Of a stretch of DNA of 64,000 nucleotides, positions 61,301 to 64,000 are shown one piece after another; position 1 is the first letter of the stretch, and each line of letters starts with the position of its first letter. The notes below the pieces were generated by a model. It saw nothing but the letters and a program-made list of their open reading frames with translations. It searched no databases and was not told the DNA's origin. This DNA comes from Numida meleagris (Eukaryota > Chordata > Aves > Galliformes > Numididae): the NCBI RefSeq assembly GCF_002078875.1, contig NC_034413.1, forward strand, positions 60,694,433-60,758,432, in the 5' to 3' direction. The position numbers were made by a program, and so were the translations under genes.

Positions 61301-63390
61301 GAGTGAGGGGCAGGAGAAGAAGATATATCCCAAATGGCTGTGGGCAAGGATCCCATTTTGTGGTCCCATCTCAAAGCCCCTTCTGCATCCATGGATGCTC
61401 AGGGGTGGCTCTGTGCCACTGCACACTCCTTTAATCTTTCTGACCCTCTGTTTTTCCATCTCTTGCCCTGTGCTTTCATCCTTCTGTAGAGAGTTAGTTT
61501 GCTCCAGGCCAAGATAATTTTTAATTATTGGAGTGATTTGTACCATGCCCTGCTACTCAGCTGAGAGTGCTGTATAGAAGAACCAAGAAAACAATATATC
61601 AGTCTGCTAATATGGCTGAACTGTAATACTTAAATCATGGAGATGCTGCCTTCCCAGCCTTCTTCAGTGTGCAGTTGTAGTATGCTACTTGTGACATTTC
61701 CTTTGGGCGAAAGAGCAGTGCGCAGCTCTCCGCTCACCCCTTTTAGCCTTCTAAATTACACTCCCTTGATTTGCCTCCCTGCATGGTGATTAAGTACGTC
61801 TCATAAACATCCCTTGTATTTTCCCATGTACTCTTCTTAAACACTAGGTTTCCTGCCTGAAGGCATTTTAGCCTAATGATTGCCTGGCTGCTACTCAAAT
61901 CTCTCTTTGCTTCTCTGCACATCAGAGGCAGTATTAATTACACCTAGAAAAGCAAACAAAAGGAATTAGGAATACAGCCACTGCAACTGCCTCAATATAC
62001 CTGATTCGGGGAAGTTTTTGCTACCCTTAGAATTCCTGAAGTGGTTATGTTTGGGTGCTGATGTTATAGTTGGGGAGTTACACAGCACTGATGAAATGGA
62101 AACAGTGACCATGTGGAGGGAGTGACCATTTATCCTCTTGGCCATTCTGGCTCTGGTGTCAGCAGCAGGGGGCAGGCTGTGTAAAAGTACCACACAGCCT
62201 TTTCCCAACCCCAATGAAGAAGGCAACTTGCCATTTTGCAATAAATCTCGAAGCTCTTGTGGCACAAGAAATAGCTGGGACGTTTCCAAGTTGTGAAGTA
62301 GGAGTCAGCCTGCTCCCAGCAGGCTTGGATGTGGCAGGGATCAGACCCACCGTTTCACTTCCAGGTCAGAGCTTTGCTTCTGTCTTTTCTTTAAGCTTCA
62401 TCTTAATTCTCTGTTGTAGTCCAAACTGCGAAGGATCTGATCTTTCAGCAGCTAATTGATGTTCCTTTATTTTCCTGCTAGGTTTCTGGAGGTGCTGTTC
62501 AGACATGGAAGTCAGAAGACATCAAAGCCAACAACGTCCATATGGCTTGGCAATTACCACAGTACTTATTAATATCTGCTGGAGAAGTGATGTTCTCCAT
62601 TACGGGTCTGGCCTTCTCCTACTCTCAGGTACTATGCTTAAAGATAAGGGGCTTACAGTTAGACTTCAGGATTTATTCCCACATCTGCCAGGGTTGCATG
62701 AGGCTTGGAACCTGCTTTAAACTGAGAGACTGAAGGTTTCTAAGTCGTAATGAGAATTTGACTGTGGTATACTAGGTTGTCTGGGAGGAAGGTTTGTGAG
62801 TGGAGAGGACTGAGAATATTGGAAGATCAAGAAGATGAAGCTACCTAAACTGGTCCTTGGGAGTAAACTGCAGATATTTATTAATGTGAAGGATTAATCT
62901 AGTTGGACAATCTGTGGTAAGATATGGATGAGCTGAGAGTGGTAGGAAGCTTAACATCAAGATCCAGTCTTTTCCAAAGATGTGCAGCCACAGGGCACCA
63001 GGCTCCAAGCTTCAGAGCTTGCTGAGTGGGTCCCTAGGCTTCCTGATCTTACAATCTCAGATGATGTGGGTTGGGAGTGATCAGAATCCAGCTCTGCAAC
63101 AGCAGCCATTGCTTCCTTCTTCATTTGTCCTCTTGGATGACTTGTTTTGAAACCTCCTTGTATGCAGCTGTAGGACTTAACTGCAGAGAAGGCACATAGG
63201 AAATTCCACCATTTCCTCCTAGGCTGGGTACGGGGATGTGGGCACAATGTGACAGCCACTGACCAGACCCTTCTTCTCTTTTCAGTCTCCAGCCAGCATG
63301 AAGTCAGTGCTGCAAGCAGGTTGGCTGCTCACGGTGGCTGTTGGGAATACCCTCGTGCTCGTTGTTGCCCAGGCTGCACCTATGGCTCAG
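28196..63390 (+). CDS. SLC15A2: SLC15A2 (PEPT2) proton-coupled oligopeptide transporter, 21 coding exons, last exon off the window
   Basis: This is the plasma-membrane symporter that uses the proton gradient to import di- and tripeptides and peptide-like drugs. In mammals it is prominent in kidney, choroid plexus and glia. The 21 exons listed separately join to 668 codons with compatible phases. Visible landmarks are the ExxER motif (E53, E56, R57) in TM1, H87 in TM2, the PTR2 signature [10 protein letters not shown] around N192 in TM5, W313 and D317 in TM7, and E619 in TM10. A large extracellular domain at about residues 403-605 separates TM9 from TM10. Mammalian PEPT2 is about 729 residues, so roughly 60 residues including TM12 are missing to the right. 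PEPT2 rather than PEPT1 is supported by [25 protein letters not shown] and [12 protein letters not shown], and by register with PEPT2 numbering. Introns range from 223 bp (intron 10) to 4171 bp (intron 5). No frameshift or stop was seen, so the gene looks functional. Confidence 0.97.
28301..31574 (+). other. SLC15A2 intron 1 (3274 bp)
   Basis: Begins gtgagt and ends tgtag. It holds T-rich runs near 29147 and 30312 and no recognised repeat family or exon. First introns often carry enhancers, but I can point to no specific site. Confidence 0.8.
31575..31662 (+). CDS. SLC15A2: SLC15A2 exon 2 (residues 36-65, TM1, ExxER motif)
   Basis: The acceptor is ttcctgtag|AAA. The exon encodes [16 protein letters not shown] and then [13 protein letters not shown]. 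This is the strongly conserved TM1 of peptide transporters, with the proton-coupling and substrate residues E53, E56 and R57. The donor is AGAG|gtatgt, phase 1, leaving one base for alanine 65. Confidence 0.97.
32279..32420 (+). CDS. SLC15A2: SLC15A2 exon 3 (residues 65-112, extracellular loop 1 and TM2)
   Basis: The acceptor is cctttcag|CT. The exon encodes AVLTLYF, the short loop with [12 protein letters not shown], and TM2. H87 sits at the position of the essential histidine of mammalian PEPT2 (H57 of PEPT1). The end, [13 protein letters not shown], is the first half of the PTR2 family signature 1. The donor is ACAA|gtaagt, phase 2. Confidence 0.97.
34195..34287 (+). CDS. SLC15A2: SLC15A2 exon 4 (residues 112-143, TM3)
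   Basis: The acceptor is gcttgcag|G. The exon encodes [20 protein letters not shown] and a short loop ending NQAVHV. The GHxIKS segment resembles PEPT2 (GHVIKS) more than PEPT1 (GQVVMS), which supports the paralogue call. The donor is CATGT|gtaagt, phase 2. Confidence 0.96.
35182..35201. repeat. (TA)10 microsatellite, intron 4
   Basis: Ten perfect AT/TA dinucleotides about 140 bp upstream of exon 5. A simple tandem repeat, likely length-polymorphic. Confidence 0.97.
35341..35440 (+). CDS. SLC15A2: SLC15A2 exon 5 (residues 143-176, TM4)
   Basis: It encodes [20 protein letters not shown] and then [13 protein letters not shown]. The GTGGIKPC and AFGGDQF block is a hallmark of the POT/PTR family. 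The acceptor is gcatgaag|G, where the purine-rich last bases make a weaker site than its neighbours, although a T-rich stretch lies just upstream. The donor is CAT|gtaaga, phase 0. A (TA)10 microsatellite lies about 140 bp upstream in intron 4. Confidence 0.95.
36270..36480 (+). mobile_element. Possible ancient CR1 3' remnant in intron 5
   Basis: A weak match in order to the CR1 3' region: TTAGGATTGAGTGTAAG (compare the family AGGCTGAG..ATAAGG), then CCCCATCAGTGGAGGTGTTG and a GGAGCTGGATAAGGGATGG-like block. No clean tail is visible. The call is tentative. Confidence 0.35.
37015..37130 (+). repeat. Probable ancient L2-like remnant in intron 5
   Basis: GAGTGTTTTATAGACTTCAG, CTAATGAATCTCAGCATCCC and ATAATATTATTATCCC recall the L2-type sequence 'gtgctttacaaacattaactaatgaatcctcacaacaccc' and 'ggtattattatcccca'. 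Low identity, order preserved. Confidence 0.42.
37377..37393 (+). repeat. A17 homopolymer, intron 5
   Basis: Seventeen consecutive A in intron 5. The upstream sequence shows no recognisable spliced coding sequence, so this is not taken as a retrocopy tail. Confidence 0.95.
39612..39702 (+). CDS. SLC15A2: SLC15A2 exon 6 (residues 177-207, TM5, PTR2 signature 2)
   Basis: The acceptor is cttgttttag|ACC. The exon encodes TSERSK followed by [18 protein letters not shown] and VTPVLR. This contains the PTR2 signature 2 with N192, an asparagine conserved in substrate binding. The exon follows the longest intron (4171 bp). The donor is AGAG|gtcagt, phase 1. Confidence 0.96.
41803..41880 (+). CDS. SLC15A2: SLC15A2 exon 7 (residues 207-233, start of TM6)
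   Basis: The acceptor is ttctttttttag|GG. The exon encodes [20 protein letters not shown] and then LMVLAL. The two cysteines and [12 protein letters not shown] match mammalian PEPT2 closely. The donor is CTTG|gtgagt, phase 1. Confidence 0.96.
44398..44480 (+). CDS. SLC15A2: SLC15A2 exon 8 (residues 233-260, end of TM6 and start of cytoplasmic loop)
   Basis: The acceptor is ctttttcag|TT. The exon encodes [20 protein letters not shown] and then LEVCKCIG. It leaves TM6 and enters the central cytoplasmic loop, where the conserved YxKxPPxGN pattern is visible. The donor is GGA|gtaagt, phase 0. Confidence 0.95.
45721..45807 (+). CDS. SLC15A2: SLC15A2 exon 9 (residues 261-289, central cytoplasmic loop)
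   Basis: The acceptor is ttctccttag|TTT. The exon encodes [20 protein letters not shown] followed by LDWASEKYS. The basic stretch and HWLDWA are conserved in PEPT2. The donor is TCG|gtaagt. Both ends are phase 0 and the length is 87 nt. Confidence 0.96.
45894..45967 (+). repeat. Diverged 37-bp tandem duplication, intron 9
   Basis: Two adjacent copies begin TCTTCATATC at 45894 and 45931 and share the pattern TTCATATC, ACCTCCT, CTTGTCCT, with several substitutions. They lie about 90 bp after exon 9 in the 356-bp intron 9. Confidence 0.75.
46164..46253 (+). CDS. SLC15A2: SLC15A2 exon 10 (residues 290-319, TM7)
   Basis: The acceptor is cctttatag|AAA. The exon encodes [20 protein letters not shown] and then [11 protein letters not shown]313 and D317 correspond to functionally important TM7 residues of mammalian PEPT2. 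The donor is CAG|gtacag. Both ends are phase 0 and the length is 90 nt. The next intron is the shortest in the gene at 223 bp. Confidence 0.97.
46477..46521 (+). CDS. SLC15A2: SLC15A2 exon 11 (residues 320-334, TM7-TM8 loop, 45 nt)
   Basis: The acceptor is ttttcttcttag|GGA. This small exon encodes [23 protein letters not shown] is invariant in the family and directly follows the D317-Q-Q end of exon 10. The donor is TTT|gtaagt, and both ends are phase 0. Confidence 0.95.
46522..48683 (+). other. SLC15A2 intron 11 (2162 bp)
   Basis: Separates the 45-nt exon 11 from the 33-nt exon 12. It holds a 144-codon plus-strand frame (47824-48258) without a recognised domain, and the 12-bp tandem duplication at 46849. 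No exon recognised. Confidence 0.8.
46849..46872 (+). repeat. 12-bp tandem duplication, intron 11
   Basis: AATTGTATACTT occurs twice head to tail. A small slippage-type duplication with no evident function. Confidence 0.85.
48684..48716 (+). CDS. SLC15A2: SLC15A2 exon 12 (residues 335-345, 33-nt microexon)
   Basis: The acceptor is ttttgtttcag|GGA. The exon encodes only [11 protein letters not shown], matching the PEPT2 motif FVLQPDQMQ before TM8. It is too short to call on open frame alone. The family motif, phase 0 at both ends and good splice sites (CAG|gtaaaa donor) support it. Confidence 0.94.
49778..49866 (+). CDS. SLC15A2: SLC15A2 exon 13 (residues 346-375, TM8)
   Basis: The acceptor is tattgcag|TTC. 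The exon encodes [20 protein letters not shown] followed by [10 protein letters not shown]. NPLLxLxFIPxFD is the conserved TM8 core. The NFT sequon at N373 lies in the predicted cytoplasmic loop and is unlikely to be glycosylated. The donor is TTCAC|gtaagt, phase 2. Confidence 0.96.
51621..51702 (+). CDS. SLC15A2: SLC15A2 exon 14 (residues 375-402, TM9)
   Basis: The acceptor is tgctccatag|A. The exon encodes [20 protein letters not shown] and then IVEVKIN. The RKMAxGMILA pattern followed by a V/E-K-I-N ending marks TM9 and the exit into the extracellular domain. The donor is AAT|gtaagt, phase 0. Confidence 0.96.
53506..53631 (+). CDS. SLC15A2: SLC15A2 exon 15 (residues 403-444, extracellular domain, first part)
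   Basis: The acceptor is tttaattag|GAA. The exon encodes [20 protein letters not shown] and then a segment ending QQPVEAFQ. The extracellular domain is the fast-evolving part of the family. Recognition rests on LIQVLNLA (mammalian FLQVLNLA), position and phase. It has no glycosylation sequon. The donor is CCAG|gtaagt, phase 0. Confidence 0.92.
54421..54585 (+). CDS. SLC15A2: SLC15A2 exon 16 (residues 445-499, extracellular domain)
   Basis: The acceptor has a strong T-run, ttttttttccacag|AAC. The exon starts [20 protein letters not shown] and includes the sequon N475-Y-T. The end, [17 protein letters not shown], parallels the WYSLVIREDG segment of mammalian PEPT2. The donor is CTTA|gtgagt, phase 0. 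At 165 nt it is the longest coding exon seen here. Confidence 0.92.
54586..57138 (+). other. SLC15A2 intron 16 (2553 bp)
   Basis: Contains the old LINE-tail-like remnant at about 56325. The rest is unique-looking and shows no exon. Confidence 0.8.
56325..56440 (+). repeat. Probable ancient CR1/L2-type tail in intron 16
   Basis: CAATCTTCAGGGCAGGGGCT, GCATCTTTATTGTCTTTATT and CAGCAATGTGCACCAAATAA resemble the old sauropsid LINE tail 'agctcttcagggcagggactgtctctt...cagcgcctagcacaat'. The call is made by pattern and word order. Confidence 0.42.
57139..57185 (+). CDS. SLC15A2: SLC15A2 exon 17 (residues 500-515, extracellular domain, 47 nt)
   Basis: The acceptor is cccactttag|ATT. The exon encodes [16 protein letters not shown]. 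The donor GTTAG|gtatga is weaker than most in the gene and is followed 11 nt later by an uninterrupted run of 19 T (57197-57215). The exon runs from phase 0 to phase 2, so skipping it would shift the frame. It is supported by continuity to exon 18 (xVRF in mammals) and by acceptor quality. Confidence 0.88.
57197..57215 (+). repeat. T19 homopolymer just after the exon 17 donor
   Basis: Nineteen consecutive T begin 11 nt downstream of the exon 17 splice junction, inside intron 17. In the transcript this is a U-rich tract in the window where TIA1-type proteins assist weak donors. Confidence 0.95.
58149..58164 (+). repeat. Short (CA)n microsatellite, intron 17
   Basis: About eight CA units in TCTCACACACACACACAGG. 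A simple repeat in intron 17. Confidence 0.9.
58406..58516 (+). CDS. SLC15A2: SLC15A2 exon 18 (residues 515-552, extracellular domain)
   Basis: The acceptor is ttctttgcag|A. The exon encodes [20 protein letters not shown] and then [28 protein letters not shown] and the final acidic stretch align with mammalian PEPT2 (DVNIS, YGVSAY). It contains the sequon N525-L-T. The donor is ACAC|gtaagt, phase 2. Confidence 0.94.
58578..58592 (+). repeat. T15 homopolymer, intron 18
   Basis: Fifteen consecutive T starting 62 nt after exon 18. A simple repeat. Confidence 0.95.
58656..58673 (+). repeat. A18 homopolymer, intron 18
   Basis: Eighteen consecutive A, about 65 bp after the T15 tract at 58578. The two could pair as an inverted repeat in RNA. 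No retrocopy is visible upstream. Confidence 0.95.
59705..59719 (+). repeat. A15 homopolymer, intron 18
   Basis: Fifteen consecutive A within intron 18. A simple repeat with no associated element seen. Confidence 0.95.
60008..60104 (+). CDS. SLC15A2: SLC15A2 exon 19 (residues 552-584, end of extracellular domain)
   Basis: The acceptor is ttgtatctag|A. The exon encodes [20 protein letters not shown] followed by [12 protein letters not shown]. [12 protein letters not shown] is a clear PEPT2 match. The final N584 forms a glycosylation sequon (N-V-S) only after joining to exon 20. The donor is AAT|gtaagt, phase 0. Confidence 0.95.
62482..62628 (+). CDS. SLC15A2: SLC15A2 exon 20 (residues 585-633, TM10)
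   Basis: The acceptor is tcctgctag|GTT. The exon encodes [20 protein letters not shown], then MAWQLPQY and TM10 ([18 protein letters not shown]). WQLPQYxxxxAGEVMFSxTGLxFSYSQ is the classic family block. E619 corresponds to the conserved TM10 glutamate (E622 in human PEPT2). The donor is CAG|gtacta, somewhat weak, phase 0. Confidence 0.97.
63286..63390 (+). CDS. SLC15A2: SLC15A2 exon 21 (residues 634-668, TM11)
   Basis: The acceptor is cttctcttttcag|TCT. The exon encodes [20 protein letters not shown] and then [15 protein letters not shown], which is the TM11 region of PEPT2. The donor is CAG|gtatgg, phase 0. The remaining exon (loop, TM12, cytoplasmic tail, stop codon and 3' UTR) is not in the window. 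Confidence 0.96.
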
Positions 63391-64000
63391 GTATGGTTCC
63401 TCTTTAAAACAGGGCCTTGATGGTGTTTCTGGATGTCTGTGCCCTGGAGGCAGAGCTTCTCTGCCCAGCCCCAGGCTCCTGCATATCCCAGATGTCTCCC
63501 AGCCAGGGCTTTGCGTAGCCCTCAGCATTGCCCTCTGGAGCAATGGTCCTCCCTGCGTCTTTCAATGGCAGTAAGTAATACTGTGACCTGTGCTGTGCTA
63601 ACAGTGCTGGAGCTCAGCTTTAGGCAAGCAGATGTTATCTGGACCTGGAGCCCAGACATAATGCCAGCCGTGTGTTGCTCTTGCATACTAAAAGCAGCTT
63701 GCCTTCATCCAGCCAGCCCCATGGGCGTCCAGCCTGGGACTCCTTCAGGACCAGCTGCCTATTGCACCCCTGCGGTACTGGGCTCTGCATGGGGAGGTTG
63801 TGGTGGAGAAGTTGTTTCTTTCAAGCTGCCAGGCTTCTGGGTTGATGGCATGAAGGTGTGAACTGGGGCTTGTTTCTGGCTCACAGCAAACTGCCTGTCT
63901 CAAAGGCATCTTGTGTGCAGAGAGCCCAGGCACGTATGTGCCAGTCAGGGCAGATTTGTAAGAAGAGGTTTAATGAAACTAGCCCAAGGTAACTGGTTTG
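63391..64000 (+). other. Start of SLC15A2 intron 21, truncated by window end
   Basis: Begins gtatgg after exon 21. At least 610 bp are present with no sign of the final exon, which in PEPT2 encodes TM12 and the C-terminal tail. A 142-codon frame (63433-63861) is unrelated to the transporter and looks like chance. Confidence 0.75.

Noticed and set aside
28196..63390. Assignment as SLC15A1 (PEPT1) instead of SLC15A2
   Set aside because: The N-terminus [17 protein letters not shown] in TM3, [20 protein letters not shown] and residue numbering all fit PEPT2. PEPT1 starts about 30 residues later relative to TM1.

Overview
The window is vertebrate nuclear DNA, most likely from a bird and plausibly a galliform. 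The evidence is a multi-exon gene with GT-AG introns, several chicken-repeat-1 (CR1) LINE copies ending in the typical ATTCTATGATT tail, and faint older L2/MIR-like remnants. There are no bacterial-style operons, CRISPR arrays, rRNA genes or recognisable tRNA genes.

Left part, about 1-28,100: I recognise no host protein-coding gene. The firm content is CR1. There is a 5'-truncated minus-strand copy (2366-3123), a short plus-strand tail (about 12545-12702), a long plus-strand copy with endonuclease and reverse-transcriptase remnants (about 17445-20457), a minus-strand copy of another subfamily (22131-23104), and two short plus-strand tails (about 26355-26568 and 27360-27537). An older minus-strand copy probably lies at about 24890-25140. 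All reading frames longer than about 100 codons here are CR1 or look like chance.

Right part, 28,196 to the window end: a single plus-strand gene, SLC15A2 (PEPT2), the high-affinity proton-coupled di/tripeptide transporter. I placed 21 coding exons by eye. All have GT-AG borders and compatible phases. They sum to 2004 nt (668 codons) without an internal stop. Residue numbering stays in register with mammalian PEPT2 through the proton-coupling and substrate sites (E53, E56, R57, H87, N192, W313, D317). It is then three residues short by the TM10 glutamate (E619 here, E622 in human). The final exon, with TM12, the cytoplasmic C-terminus and the 3' UTR, lies beyond position 64000.

I found no sign of an undescribed system. 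The points worth a second look concern the gene and its surroundings: an upstream in-frame ATG in stronger context, a U-rich tract directly after a weak donor at a 47-nt frame-breaking exon, a run of four symmetric exons over the TM7-TM8 region, a glycosylation sequon created across an exon junction, an inverted pair of similar CR1 copies, and a CR1 tail a few hundred bases upstream of the coding start. Exon positions are manual readings; they rest on splice consensus, frame continuity and remembered family sequence, not on an alignment run.
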